Notes: generated by a model not told the origin, from the letters alone. DNA of 64,000 bases from Verrucomicrobiales bacterium (GCA_029213265.1 JARGNG010000004.1:1-64000), one strand, 5' to 3'; positions 38,108-48,500 are shown, counted from the stretch's first letter. Numbers and translations are program-made.

Positions 38108-38917
38108 ATGAAGTCCCGTTCCTCCGCCCCGTTGTCGGCTCTTGTTCCCGCCGTTTCCTGTCTCGCCCTCGTGATTACGCTGGTCGCCTGTACCACGACA
38201 GTGCCCGAGACAGGCCGGAAACAGCTGAATATGATCAGTCCTTCGAAGGAAGCCGCCCTCGGATTATCCGAATTTCAGAAGATTCGAAAAGAGAAACCGA
38301 TTTCGACCAATGCCACCTACAACGCAACCGCTCAGCGGGTCGGCCGGAAACTCTCCCTTGTCATGCCCGTTCCCAATGCCGAATGGGAATTCGTCGTGTT
38401 CGAAGACCCGACTCCCAACGCTTTCGCGCTTCCCGGAGGAAAAGTCGGCATTCACTCGGGCCTGTTTCAAATTACGAAGGACGATGCCGGTCTTGCCGCA
38501 GTGATGGGGCATGAAGTCGCCCATGTCGTGGCCCGCCATTCCGGAGAACGCCTCTCTCAGAACGTAGTCGCCGGCGCCATCGTGACCGGGGCTGGCTACG
38601 CGATGAACCGCGACGGTCGTGATGGAGCGCTCGCCACGGCGGCACTCGGAGGAGGCGCGCTCGTCGCCACGAGAAGTTTTTCCCGGCAGCAGGAATTGGA
38701 GGCCGATCAGATGGGTGCTCTTTTCATGGCCCGCGCCGGCTACGATCCCCGTGAGTCGATCGGTCTCTGGGAGCGATTTGCGGCCTGGAAAAATCAGAAC
38801 GGTCAGGCCTCAAAAATGCCTCAGTTTCTCAGCACCCACCCTGTTGACGAACGCCGCATCACCGAGCTTCGGGCCTACATGCCGAAAGCGATGGCGGAAT
38901 ACAAAGGAGGCCGCTGA
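38108..38917 (+). CDS. M48-family metalloprotease lipoprotein
   Basis: 269 residues. Lipobox LVAC puts the lipidated Cys at residue ~28. The zinc site MGHEVAHVVARHSGERL carries HExxH, and the third ligand is in QELEADQMGA. These are periplasmic proteases of the LoiP/BepA/Oma1 class that process or quality-control envelope proteins. The stop overlaps the start of the next gene by one base (TGATG), suggesting coupling. Confidence 0.9.
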   Translation: MKSRSSAPLSALVPAVSCLALVITLVACTTTVPETGRKQLNMISPSKEAALGLSEFQKIRKEKPISTNATYNATAQRVGRKLSLVMPVPNAEWEFVVFEDPTPNAFALPGGKVGIHSGLFQITKDDAGLAAVMGHEVAHVVARHSGERLSQNVVAGAIVTGAGYAMNRDGRDGALATAALGGGALVATRSFSRQQELEADQMGALFMARAGYDPRESIGLWERFAAWKNQNGQASKMPQFLSTHPVDERRITELRAYMPKAMAEYKGGR

Positions 38918-39483
38918 TGGACAAACGGTCCGTCCGTCGCTCCTGCTTTGCCGCGATTAAATCGCTTTCGGCAGAAGAGAAAACGAGGCGATCGGCGGAG
39001 ATCGCTGCCACCATCGAATCCAAGACTGCCTTTAGAGAAGCCAAGGTAATCTTTTCTTATCTCGCTCTCGCGAGCGAGCCGAATCTGGAAGCGCTCGTCG
39101 AACGCCACCCGGAGAAGATCTGGGCTTTCTCCCGGGTTCGGGAAGACGGAAGTCGTCTCTCCTTCCACGAGGTGCGTTCGGGAAAAGGCCTACGCATGGG
39201 AGACTTCGGATTTTTGGAGCCCGATCCGGATCTCTGTCCGGAACGGACGAAGCCCGATCTCGTTCTTGTCCCCGGAGTCGGTTTCGACCCGAACAATCGA
39301 GCGCGGCTGGGACGGGGAAAAGGACACTACGATCGCTTCCTCGGGCCGCTCAAAGCAGCCCCTGAATCCCCCACTGTTTTCGGGATCTGTTTTTCGATTC
39401 AACAAGTCCCGTTGGAACCGGAATCACACGATGTAGCGATGGACGGTCTTATCACCGACGCCGGAGTTTCCTCCGGTTTCTGA
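38917..39483 (+). CDS. 5-formyltetrahydrofolate cyclo-ligase
   Basis: ATP-dependent conversion of 5-formyl-THF to 5,10-methenyl-THF. 188 residues, normal. Conserved segments: IFSYLALASEPN, and GRGKGHYDRFL, the family signature, plus DLVLVPGVGFDPNN. Translationally coupled to the M48 gene, although the two functions are unrelated. Convergent with the SHD1/CCxxC gene. Confidence 0.93.
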   Translation: MDKRSVRRSCFAAIKSLSAEEKTRRSAEIAATIESKTAFREAKVIFSYLALASEPNLEALVERHPEKIWAFSRVREDGSRLSFHEVRSGKGLRMGDFGFLEPDPDLCPERTKPDLVLVPGVGFDPNNRARLGRGKGHYDRFLGPLKAAPESPTVFGICFSIQQVPLEPESHDVAMDGLITDAGVSSGF

Positions 39484-39492
39484 CTCTTCGGT

Positions 39493-40260
39493 CTATTGAA
39501 AAGTGCCGCCGATTCCCACCTCGCGGAGAGCTTTCATCACCTCATAGGGCTTGAAGTCCTCGCCTTTGACATTGACCCGGCCTGAACCCGGTTTCGCATC
39601 CACTTCCTCGACTCCATCGACGTCTTCCACTGCCTTGGTAAAGGCTTTGACACATCCACGACAGCAAAGGTGAGGATCCCGCACGACCATCGTACCGGTG
39701 GTGAAGTCATCTTCCTTCAGGTCCGCAATCTTGAGGGTATCATGATCGGAAACTCCGTAAAATCCTGAAGCAGTGACCGCGCGCAGAGCCATTTGGGCCG
39801 CCTTTCCACTCGGTGCTTTGATCGTCACGGTATTGTCACTGCGACTTGCCGAGACTTCCACAGCCGGGTCGACTTTCACTTTGTCATGCTCCTTGATCGC
39901 CAGAATGGCGTCTTCGCAGTCTCCACAGCACAGGTGAACCCCACTGAGAGTGATGGTAACTTCGCCTTCCGGAATTCCACCCTTTGGCGTTTCTTTCGGA
40001 GATTCTTTCATTTCCCCTTCGCCCGGCTTTTTGAGGCTTTTGACAAACTCGTTGTCTGCTGCAGAGAGGCTGGAAAGCGGCACATCGAAGATCTGACCGT
40101 TTGTCATTTTGATTTGGATGGTGGCATCATCCTTCATTCCCGCAAACTCTGCTGTGATCTTTTTCCCGTCCGCTTCGCGGGTCCATTCGCGAACCTCGGC
40201 AAATGCGATGGAAGAGGTCAGCAGCCAAAGCGCCACCAGTCGAAGTAATTGTGTTCTCAT
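39493..40260 (-). CDS. secreted SHD1 protein with two CCxxC metal-binding-like repeats
   Basis: 255 residues, signal peptide ending SIAFAEV. An SHD1 domain (residues ~25-75, with VPLSSLSAADNEFVKSL) is followed by two ~75-residue repeats that resemble heavy-metal-associated (HMA) ferredoxin-like domains: each begins with a strand, then HLCCGDCEDAI or HLCCRGCVKAF, then a helix. The Cys pairs are where HMA domains bind Cu(I) or Zn. A role in extracytoplasmic metal binding is inferred. It is divergent from the next gene with direct repeats in between. Confidence 0.8.
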   Translation of the reverse strand: MRTQLLRLVALWLLTSSIAFAEVREWTREADGKKITAEFAGMKDDATIQIKMTNGQIFDVPLSSLSAADNEFVKSLKKPGEGEMKESPKETPKGGIPEGEVTITLSGVHLCCGDCEDAILAIKEHDKVKVDPAVEVSASRSDNTVTIKAPSGKAAQMALRAVTASGFYGVSDHDTLKIADLKEDDFTTGTMVVRDPHLCCRGCVKAFTKAVEDVDGVEEVDAKPGSGRVNVKGEDFKPYEVMKALREVGIGGTFQ

Positions 40261-40325
40261 GCCGAATCATAGCCGCTTTTGCTCTGATTCGTCAATCCCT
40301 CCACATTGTGGGAATTTTCTTCCGC

Positions 40326-40345
40326 TTCCTAATCTTTTCCTAATC
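40326..40345 (+). promoter_or_regulatory. tandem 11-bp direct repeats (possible response-regulator site)
   Basis: TTCCTAATC occurs twice with 11-bp spacing, in the shared upstream region of two divergent genes. A CCACATTGTGG palindrome lies 15 bp to the left. The spacing is one helical turn, as in OmpR/PhoB-type sites. Confidence 0.4.
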
Positions 40346-40389
40346 GAAGGTCTTCTATTTTCAGAGCGTTCATTCAATCCGAATACACT

Positions 40390-40917
40390 ATGAAAAAAAT
40401 CACACTCGCAATCCTCACCGGCATCTCCTTGGTCGGAGCCTCCTCCGCTCTTTCACAGGACGATCCGCCTCCTCCAGCCAACCAGCCTGACCTCATCCTC
40501 AAAGGGAAAGGTGAGCCGGTTGGCAACGACGTTTACGGCCGTTCGGAAGGCCAGAAAATTCGAAGTAAAACGATTGGCGGGCGCCCGGTCAGCTACACCA
40601 TCGGCGTGCAAAACGACGGAACCGAAGACGACCGGATCCGAGTGCGGGGCACGGGATCGGATCGTAAATTCCGGGTCGGATACTCGATCGGTGATCGCAA
40701 TGTCACTGCCGGCATGAAGCGCGGACTTCCGCTTGCCCTCGCATCCGATGAATCGGTTCGCATTCGCGCTACGGTAAAGGCCACCCGGGCGACTGCCGGA
40801 CGCGACGCGCGAAAGGTGCTGCGATACCTCGCCACTTCCTCCGGAGATCGCACCAAGCGCGACTCTGCAGCGTCCTTCGTCTTCAAGAAAAAGGCCCGTG
40901 ATTCGGAGCGTGGATAA
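40390..40917 (+). CDS. secreted basic Ig-like protein, unknown
   Basis: 175 residues, signal peptide ending ALSQDDPPPP. The mature part starts QPDLILKGKGEPVGNDVYG, a motif pattern I know from secreted Ig-like modules in PVC bacteria, where it fronts beta-sandwich domains. It is very Arg/Lys-rich, with a strongly basic C-terminus (FKKKARDSERG). No enzyme motif. A strong terminator follows. Confidence 0.65.
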   Translation: MKKITLAILTGISLVGASSALSQDDPPPPANQPDLILKGKGEPVGNDVYGRSEGQKIRSKTIGGRPVSYTIGVQNDGTEDDRIRVRGTGSDRKFRVGYSIGDRNVTAGMKRGLPLALASDESVRIRATVKATRATAGRDARKVLRYLATSSGDRTKRDSAASFVFKKKARDSERG

Positions 40918-40950
40918 GAATCGATACGGTTCCCAAAAACGAAATTCATG

Positions 40951-40980
40951 AGACCGCGCCTGATAACGGCGCGGTCTTTT
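40951..40980 (+). terminator. rho-independent terminator
   Basis: Perfect 10-bp stem AGACCGCGCC / GGCGCGGTCT, 7-nt loop, followed by TTT. It ends the unit of the secreted basic protein. Confidence 0.85.
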
Positions 40981-41040
40981 CGTGTTACTCCACAAGAATT
41001 CGGGCCCTGGCAATAGCCTGACAACGTCCACCCGGGTAGA

Positions 41041-41069
41041 TTGACACTCTTCGCCCTGCGTGACCTAAT
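41041..41069 (+). promoter_or_regulatory. putative promoter of the DUF1080 gene
   Basis: Consensus TTGACA, 17 bp, CCTAAT (4 of 6). The GTG start codon lies 6 bp after the -10, so the mRNA would be leaderless or nearly so. Confidence 0.45.
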
Positions 41070-41075
41070 AGCACC

Positions 41076-41810
41076 GTGAAAGCCTTCCCCCTTCCCCTTT
41101 TCGTTTTAGCGCTTCTTTTTTGCGTTTCCTCCCCCGTCAAGACAGAGGAACCGAAGTCGATTGACCTCCTCGGACTCGAGTGCTGGGACGCTCCCGGAGA
41201 GTGGTGCCACGCCGGGAAAGTATCCGGTAGCACGACCGAAAAAAAGTGGAGCTCCGTGGTACCCGGCTCAGGAATCCTTTTTAGTGGAAAGAAGGAGAAA
41301 TCCAACAACCTCGTCAGCAAGACAAGCTATGGCGACGTGGAAGTCTACGCAGAATTCATGATCCCCAAGTCCTCCAATTCCGGCATCTACTTCATGGAGC
41401 GATACGAAGTGCAGATCCTCGACAGTTTTGGAAAACCGGATGATGGGCTGAGACATGGCGACTGCGGTGGCATCTATCAGCGCTGGGATGAATCCAGGGA
41501 AGGGAAGGACAAAGGCTTCGAAGGCACACCTCCCTCGACCAACGCTTCCACGGCTCCCGGCACCTGGCAGAAATTTCACATCGTGTTCCGTGCGCCCCGT
41601 TTTAACGCGGAGGGAAGCAAGACTGAGAGTGCTCGCTTCATTCTGGTGAAACACAACGGTGTCGTGATCCATCAGGATATCGAAGTAACCGGTCCTACCC
41701 GCGGAGGAAAAGTCGAAAAGGAAGTCAGCTCGGCACCTTTCAAAATTCAGGGAGATCACGGACCAATTGCCTTCCGGAACTTCACGGTGAAGAACCTGAA
41801 GTTGGATTGA
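41076..41810 (+). CDS. DUF1080 / 3-keto-disaccharide hydrolase family protein
   Basis: 244 residues, GTG start, signal peptide (FVLALLFCVSSPV). DUF1080 proteins have a concanavalin-like beta-sandwich; some cleave 3-keto-glycosides after a Gfo/Idh/MocA enzyme oxidises the sugar. Hallmarks: FMIPKSSNSGIYFMERYEVQILDS and the C-terminal GPIAFRNFTVKNLKL. The Gfo/Idh/MocA gene is 9 kb away, not linked. Probably periplasmic. Confidence 0.88.
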   Translation: MKAFPLPLFVLALLFCVSSPVKTEEPKSIDLLGLECWDAPGEWCHAGKVSGSTTEKKWSSVVPGSGILFSGKKEKSNNLVSKTSYGDVEVYAEFMIPKSSNSGIYFMERYEVQILDSFGKPDDGLRHGDCGGIYQRWDESREGKDKGFEGTPPSTNASTAPGTWQKFHIVFRAPRFNAEGSKTESARFILVKHNGVVIHQDIEVTGPTRGGKVEKEVSSAPFKIQGDHGPIAFRNFTVKNLKLD

Positions 41811-41845
41811 CAAGATAATTCGTTTTCGGGCAGGATGTTACCACG

Positions 41846-42346
41846 ATGAGCTCGTTTCACATCCGGCCGAGATTTCAGCAAGTGGTGTCCCTTCCCCGGG
41901 AAGAGATCCAGGAGCGGTTAGCCGAGTCCCTCAAGCGACCGGGCTCAAGGTGTACGATCTTGAACTTCCCGGGTTTTCTCACGATCCGCATTCCCGACGA
42001 GGATCGCCATTTCTGGTCCCCCCGGCTCACCCTGAGCTTTGATGAGAATGATTCCGGCGAGACTGTCATCACCGGAATCTACGGTCCAAACGCGAATGTT
42101 TGGGGCATCTTTTTCTACAGCTACCTATGCATCGGGTTTCTCGGGGTAATCTCACTGGTCATGGGCATTTCCCAGTGGGCCATCGGAAAACCGCCGAGTT
42201 GGCTCTGGCTGGCTGGAGTCGCCCTTTTCGGTCTTATTGGAATCTACCTCGTCGCCCAGTTTGGCCAGAAGCTCGGGGTGCAGGATACGTTTCGCATCCA
42301 CCAGGCCTACGAGTCGGCAGTAGGTGAAGAGGTGCCTATTGAATGA
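41846..42346 (+). CDS. two-helix membrane protein, unknown
   Basis: 166 residues. N-terminal ~85 residues look soluble and basic/amphipathic (REEIQERLAESLKRPG), then helices at ~90-110 and ~120-140, then a short polar tail. Both ends are probably cytoplasmic. No family recognised beyond 'conserved hypothetical membrane protein'. Confidence 0.6.
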   Translation: MSSFHIRPRFQQVVSLPREEIQERLAESLKRPGSRCTILNFPGFLTIRIPDEDRHFWSPRLTLSFDENDSGETVITGIYGPNANVWGIFFYSYLCIGFLGVISLVMGISQWAIGKPPSWLWLAGVALFGLIGIYLVAQFGQKLGVQDTFRIHQAYESAVGEEVPIE

Positions 42347-42351
42347 CCGCA

Positions 42352-42388
42352 GGAGCCTGCCCCTGTTGGACAGGCACCTGTTGGCTCC
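42352..42388. repeat. structured intergenic element between convergent genes
   Basis: GGAGCC / GGCTCC arms enclose TGCC / GGCA, with CCTGTTGG occurring twice inside. Located between two convergent stops. It may be a bidirectional terminator without a T-run, or a REP-like element. Confidence 0.45.
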
Positions 42389-42413
42389 ATGACCAGACCG
42401 GGCTTCCTGTTGC

Positions 42414-45407
42414 TCACTCCGCAAACAACGGGTCCTCTGGATTCCCCTTGGAAAGAAGATACGCAAGGAGATCGAGAACGTCGTCCTTGCTGAGCGTGTT
42501 GACGAGGCCCGGAGGCATCATACTGATGGGCGAAGGCTTCATCTTCTGTAACCGCTTCCGGTCGACGTCCGTGATGTCGTCCGGATTCATCATGTTCGTA
42601 TTCACCTTTACCACGTCGCCACTCAAGTTCATGATGCGACCGGTCACGATGGAACCATCTTTCATTTCAAAAATCATCTGCCCGTATTGATCCGAAATTT
42701 CCTTTCCCGGGTCGATGATGGATTCCAGCAAATCCCGGGGACTGAATTTTCCGGATACACTGGTCAGATCGGGACCAATCGCGCCGCCTTCCTGATTAAA
42801 ACGGTGACAGGCGAAACAAGTCGCCGCACCGAACATTTTTCGACCGTTCACAAAGTCGCGATTCCCTTCGAGCCCTACATGGATGACGTCGTCGAAATCC
42901 GCCACCGTCCAATTCTGAACAAACGAACGCGGCTCGGAGGTGAAAATCTGCCCGGCCGGCGGCTCCGCCTCAATCGTCTCTTTCAACGCGATTCTCTGCT
43001 CTTCCGGAGTGTTTTCGAGCGCGGTCTTTTTCATGTTTTCGATAAAGAGGCCAAAGCTGGCTCCTCCTTTGTAGCTCTTCGCACGAGTGAACCATTCGAA
43101 GAAGATCTTGCGCAGCTCGAGATTCCAACCGGACTTCTGATGCCGTAACGATTTGGCGTAGGACATTTGCTCCTCTTGAGAAGGGGCCTCTTCGAGAAGC
43201 TCAATTCCCACCTCGGCAGCTCCGGGATGATCGAGGTAAACGGCGAGTTGAAGCGCTTCCGAGTCGAGAGCGGGGTCTCCGAATGGCATGGCTTTGACAA
43301 TCCTTTCTCCGAGCTCCCTTCGCGTCTCTTCTCTCCCCTCTCCCATTCGGGTGAAGGCCAGGCTGTAGGCACGAAGCAAATCGAGTTTCTGCCTTCTTGT
43401 GATCTCCCCCATCGGAATTCGATCGAGCGCATCAATGAGGTCTTCCTGCAGGCTCTTGTCACCATGACGGGCCAAAGCGATCAAGACATTGATGGACGCT
43501 TCCGGATCGTTTTCTTTCAATGCCCGCTTCTGCCAGTCGACAACCGGCTGATGCTCTACCGCGATCCGGGCCGCGTATCGGACGAAGCGGTCCGGATGTC
43601 CCAGATGGGGCCAGACCTTTGCCACCGCCTCCGGGTCGGTCTTGTGAAATGCATCCAACTCCGCCCGGAGTTGCTGCAGTTCGTTTCGTCTCGGGACCGG
43701 AATGGCATCCGTACTTTCTTCACCTGTGTAGGTCACCCGGTAGAGCCCTGATTGCACCCGTCGCCCGCCGATCGCGATATACATAGCGCCATCAGCTGGA
43801 TTCACGAGGAGGTCAGTCAGCGGAAGAGGCTGCGCACTCATGAATTCTTCAAAGCTCGCTTTGTATCCGGCTCCGGAGGGCTCCATATGCACCGCATAGA
43901 GTTTGCCATAGCTCCAGTCTGCTACAAACAGCGCATCCTGGTACTTTGCCGGAAATTTGGCACCATATCCGAAACTGACTCCCGTGGGAGATCCGGGACC
44001 AATGTCGACAACGGCGGGAAGGCTGTCAGGATAATACGACGGCCATTTTCCGCCCCCGTTTCTCCAACCAAACTCGGCACCGCTCGTGATCAGATTGACA
44101 CGGGTCGGACGATACCAGGGAGTGTTCATGTCCCATTCCATATCCGCATCGTAGGTGAAGAGATCTCCCCACTGATTGAACGCGACATCATACTGATTTC
44201 GAAACCCTGTCGCGATGAGCTCCCATGTCTTTCCATCCGGGTCCGTTTTTGCGATCCACCCGCCGGGAGCCAGCGTCCCTTTCATAAATCCCCTTCCAAT
44301 GGGGCGCTCCAAAAGCAGGTCCTCTCCCCAGACCTGCGGAATACGGGAGGAATCAACTTTCGTTACCGGGGTCTGATTCCCGACCACGACGTAAATCGAT
44401 TTCCCATCCGGACCTAACACAACCGCATGAGGTCCATGTTCGCCGCCCACGTCATCAAATTTGCGAAGCAGCTCCTTCGTATCAAACTGATCATCCCCGT
44501 CGCTGTCGGTGATCCGATACAGCCCGCGCCCCCCATGTTCGGAGGTATTTAGAACAACGTAGAGACTATCAAACGCAAAAAGAAGCCCCTGGGCACCCCC
44601 AATGTCCACATTGATTTCCTCGACCTCTTCGTCGCGGATACTCCGACCTAACGGTGGTATCTTGACCCGATAGAGAGATCCGTATTGATCGGAAACAATG
44701 AGCCGTTGCTTGTCATCAATGGTCATCGCAACCCAGGAACCCTGATCCGCCTTCGGAACCGAGTAGAGAAGCTCCGCCTGAAAGCCATCCACCAGGTTGA
44801 TCGCATCCACCCGCGTCGCCTCCGGAACGCGAAGGTCGAGGAGCGACGAAATCTCCTCCTTCTTGAAACTCCCCCACGGCTGCTGGCCAATCGCCGCTAC
44901 GAGAGTAGAATCAGCCCAGTAATTCGCGGCGAGTTTGGTTCCCGGTTGATTCCAACCCTTCTGCGCTTTGTCCGCAATCTGCCAAGACGGGCCACTGTGA
45001 ATCCGTGACTTTTCGCCCGCCCCGTTGGTGACTTCAAGAAGAGCCCATAAACCGGCAGGACCACCCGCGTTTTGAGCCCGAATTGCCACCAGGTTCGACT
45101 TCCCCTTGGCGACTACATCGGAAATATCAGCCACGTCGGGCTTGCTCCAGTTCTCCCCGCGAAGGACAGGACGTCTTTCGCCGTTTACGTAGGCGTCGTA
45201 TTTATTGTCAGCCGCTACGATCAGAAGAACCCGCCGGGCATCGGCGGGAACATCGAAGTTCCGCCTCACGTAGACCACCTCGTCAGCGCCAGCCTGCTTC
45301 GAGGACCAGATCCAGCTCGGATAGATGTCGGGGCCGTCCTCAGCCGCGAGGAATGAGAACGAAAAGAGAAAGATCAGTAAACTGCTACCAGTCAGGGAAT
45401 TTTTCAT
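42414..45407 (-). CDS. large secreted sugar-dehydrogenase-like protein with cytochrome domain
   Basis: 997 residues, signal peptide (SLLIFLFSFSFLAAED). Domain order: a galactose-binding-like beta-sandwich (PSWIWSSKQ to ...GPAGLWALLEV, residues ~30-140), a PQQ/sugar-dehydrogenase-type beta-propeller (VAMTIDDKQRLIVSDQYG to ...QSGLYRVTY), HEAT-like helical repeats, and a C-terminal planctomycete cytochrome (TIGR02603 type) with CFACH at ~864-868. It should be an extracytoplasmic oxidoreductase passing electrons to its own haem. The substrate, probably a sugar or polyol, is unknown. It is divergent from a similar 1154-residue gene. Confidence 0.88.
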   Translation of the reverse strand: MKNSLTGSSLLIFLFSFSFLAAEDGPDIYPSWIWSSKQAGADEVVYVRRNFDVPADARRVLLIVAADNKYDAYVNGERRPVLRGENWSKPDVADISDVVAKGKSNLVAIRAQNAGGPAGLWALLEVTNGAGEKSRIHSGPSWQIADKAQKGWNQPGTKLAANYWADSTLVAAIGQQPWGSFKKEEISSLLDLRVPEATRVDAINLVDGFQAELLYSVPKADQGSWVAMTIDDKQRLIVSDQYGSLYRVKIPPLGRSIRDEEVEEINVDIGGAQGLLFAFDSLYVVLNTSEHGGRGLYRITDSDGDDQFDTKELLRKFDDVGGEHGPHAVVLGPDGKSIYVVVGNQTPVTKVDSSRIPQVWGEDLLLERPIGRGFMKGTLAPGGWIAKTDPDGKTWELIATGFRNQYDVAFNQWGDLFTYDADMEWDMNTPWYRPTRVNLITSGAEFGWRNGGGKWPSYYPDSLPAVVDIGPGSPTGVSFGYGAKFPAKYQDALFVADWSYGKLYAVHMEPSGAGYKASFEEFMSAQPLPLTDLLVNPADGAMYIAIGGRRVQSGLYRVTYTGEESTDAIPVPRRNELQQLRAELDAFHKTDPEAVAKVWPHLGHPDRFVRYAARIAVEHQPVVDWQKRALKENDPEASINVLIALARHGDKSLQEDLIDALDRIPMGEITRRQKLDLLRAYSLAFTRMGEGREETRRELGERIVKAMPFGDPALDSEALQLAVYLDHPGAAEVGIELLEEAPSQEEQMSYAKSLRHQKSGWNLELRKIFFEWFTRAKSYKGGASFGLFIENMKKTALENTPEEQRIALKETIEAEPPAGQIFTSEPRSFVQNWTVADFDDVIHVGLEGNRDFVNGRKMFGAATCFACHRFNQEGGAIGPDLTSVSGKFSPRDLLESIIDPGKEISDQYGQMIFEMKDGSIVTGRIMNLSGDVVKVNTNMMNPDDITDVDRKRLQKMKPSPISMMPPGLVNTLSKDDVLDLLAYLLSKGNPEDPLFAE

Positions 45408-45572
45408 AGGGAGATTGAGTTTCTATAGGATACGGTCTACGATTGCCGCCGCTCCGACAATCTCGAAAATAGCCGTGACACAGATATGGCGTAATCAAGC
45501 GAAGAAGGCGTTTTCACGCCACCGTTCCCCGTCGAAGCTCTCTCCGTTGCTCTTTTCCCAGACAAATTTCCC

Positions 45573-48500
45573 ATGAGATACCCACACCTTCCGCAGTTGG
45601 CCTTTCTCCTCCTTTCCTCGCTGCCGTTCTCCGCCATTGCCACGGATGTCAATCCGTCGAAAGAGAAGGGAAAGACCGTGGAGAATCCAGTCGAATTCAA
45701 GTCGACAAAGGAATACGAGGACGAAGCAAAAGTTCGCATCAGTGGATTCACTCTCCCTGAGGATGTGAAGGCGTCGCTATTTGCCGACTCCAGCCAGACG
45801 CAGAACCCGAGCGCGATCTGCTTCGACCGGAACGGGAAAATGTATGTCGCGGAAATTCATCGCTGGAGAGCCGGCGTCCAGGACATCCGGAATGAGCAGC
45901 AGATTCTCCTCGACGATATCAACAATCGCACCAGCGAGGACCGACTCGAAATGTATCAGCGCGATGCACTGACTCGCCCCCTTTCCTTCTACTCTGAGTT
46001 CGAGGATCGAATCGTCGTGATTGATGATACTGACAACGACGGCCGCGCCGACAATAATTCCGTGTGGGCGGACGGGTTCAACGATCCGCTCGATGGTCCC
46101 GGCATCGGACTGGTCGCAGGTCCCGACAACGAAATCTACTACACGAATATCCCCCACGTCTGGAAACTGGCCGACACCGACAAGGACGGAAAGGCAGACG
46201 AGCAAACCTCTCTGCAGGATGGCTTCGGAGTCCGCATGAGCATTTCCGGCCACGATATGCACGGCATCATCTGGGGGCCGGACGGAAAGCTTTACTGGTC
46301 GATCGGCGACCGCGGCTACCACTTCACCACCAAAGAGGGGCGACACTATGATCGAAACTACGAAGGCGCCGTTTTCCGCTGTGATCCGGACGGTTCGAAC
46401 GTCGAGGAAATTTATCGAGGTCTCCGAAACCCGCAGGAGCTGGCATTCGACAAATATGGAAACCTTTTCACCTGCGACAATGATGCCGATCAGTGGGACA
46501 CCGGGCGACTCGTTTACATTCTCGAAGGCGGCAACGCCGGATGGAACCACGGCCATCAAGTTATCCTCAATTTCCGCAACCAACTCGAACTGCGCACCCC
46601 CGACTATGAGCACCCCGGACACAAAACGATTCCGATGAGCCCCTGGATGGCCGAAGGAATCTGGGAGCCCCTGCACGACGAGAGACCAGCCTTCACCCTG
46701 CCGCCGATCGACAAGGTCTCCTGGGGTCCCAGTGGATTTGTCTACAACTACGGTGTTACCGCGATGCCGGAGCGGTACGCAGATCACTTCTGGATCTGTA
46801 ATTTCGGCGGCGCCAACGGCGATCTCGAAGCGTTCACCGTGAAAGAAAACGGAGCCGGTTTTTCTCTCGATCAACACGAGAAATTCATGGTTGGCCTCGG
46901 AAATACCGACGTCGAATTCGGACCGGATGGTCGAATGTATCTCAGTTGCTTCAACAACAACGGTTGGTATAAACAGGACATCGGCAACATCTACGCACTG
47001 GAGACGAAAGAGCCGAAGAATAGAGACCTCCTTGTCGAAACCGAAAAACTTCTCACGACTGATCTCTCCACCCTCGTGGAAAGCGAAGCCGCCGTCTTAC
47101 TGGGACATCCTGATATGCGGGTGCGAATGTTTGCCCAGTTCGATCTCGTCCGCCGCGGCTCCACTCAAGTCTTTCTCGACTCCATTGCCCAAAACGAAAA
47201 CCAGTTGAAGCGCCTGCACGGAATCTGGGGGCTCGGACAACTGGCCGGAAAGGACGAAGCATTGCTTTCCCACCACATCGAATTACTCACGGACAAGGAT
47301 GCCGAAGTCCGGGCCCAGGCCGCCAAAGTTCTTGCCGACTCAAGGACCACGGCAGCGGGAGAAGCACTCGTCGCAGCCCTTGATGACGAGTCGGCCCGGG
47401 TGCAGTCTTTTGCGGCGATCGGGGTAGGAAAGTGCGGCAATGCGCTGGCGCTGGACAAGTTGCTGGAAATGCTTGCCGGCAATGACAACCAGGACGTCTT
47501 CCTTCGCCATGCCCTCGTCCAGGGACTCTGGGGCCTCAATCAGCGTGAGAAGATTCTAAAGCAAACAAAGAACGAATCCGCCGCAGTCCGACTCGGTGTC
47601 CTGCTCGCGCTTCGAAAGCTCGAAGATCCACGGGTGAAATTCTTTCTCGGGGACGAGGATAAGTTCATCCGCGACGAAGCGATCCGGGCCATCAATGATC
47701 TTGACCTCTACACCGCCCTCCCCGCTCTGGCGGAGCAGATCACCCCTTTCATCGAGGCTGGCGAGGGGACTGCATTTCCCGAAGGACATCGCGATCTGCT
47801 CACGCACACCAGGATCATCAACGCAAATTTCCGCGTCGGTGAGCCGGAAAACGCCTCTCACCTGCTCGCCTACGCCGCCGGGACAAAGCTTCCGATGGTG
47901 CTTCGTGAGCAGGCCCTGAAAGCCATTCTCGAATGGAAAGAACCCAACCCGGTCGATTCGACCAACGGGTTTTATCGGCCGCTTGATCCCGCAAAACGCC
48001 CCGACATTTCAGAGGCGGTGCGATCCGGATTGCCGGCAGTGTTTGATACGGCAGAGGGAAACCTCATCAGTCTGGCCACCCGCATTGCGCTTGAATACGG
48101 GGCCGAAGCTCCCGTCGAACTGCTCACCAAACAGATCACGGACGAAGAGGCCGAACTTGAGGCCCGGATTGGCTCTCTTCAGGGACTGGCGAGACAGGAT
48201 ATCGCCGCACTGGAAAGTCTCTGGGACTCGTTGCTCGAATCCGGAGCGCCCCGGTTCAAAGCCGCCGTCGTGGAGCAACTCGTCCGCGCTGACAAGGACC
48301 GTGCCGTCTTTGAGGCCATTTCCATGGCCGAATCCGGTGATCTCCGCACCCGCCAGCAAGGCTACCGACTGCTATCCGGAATCGACAGTATCGCTGCGAT
48401 CGAATTTTTTCGACAAGGTCTCGAAGCCCTCAAGAAAGAGAAGCCGGGCGCCTTGCTCGATCTTCTCGAAGGTGCTTCGGCAAAACGATCAGACGAAAAG

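Noticed and set aside
45777-46877. 366-residue minus-strand ORF
   Set aside because: Antisense to the 1154-residue cytochrome protein.
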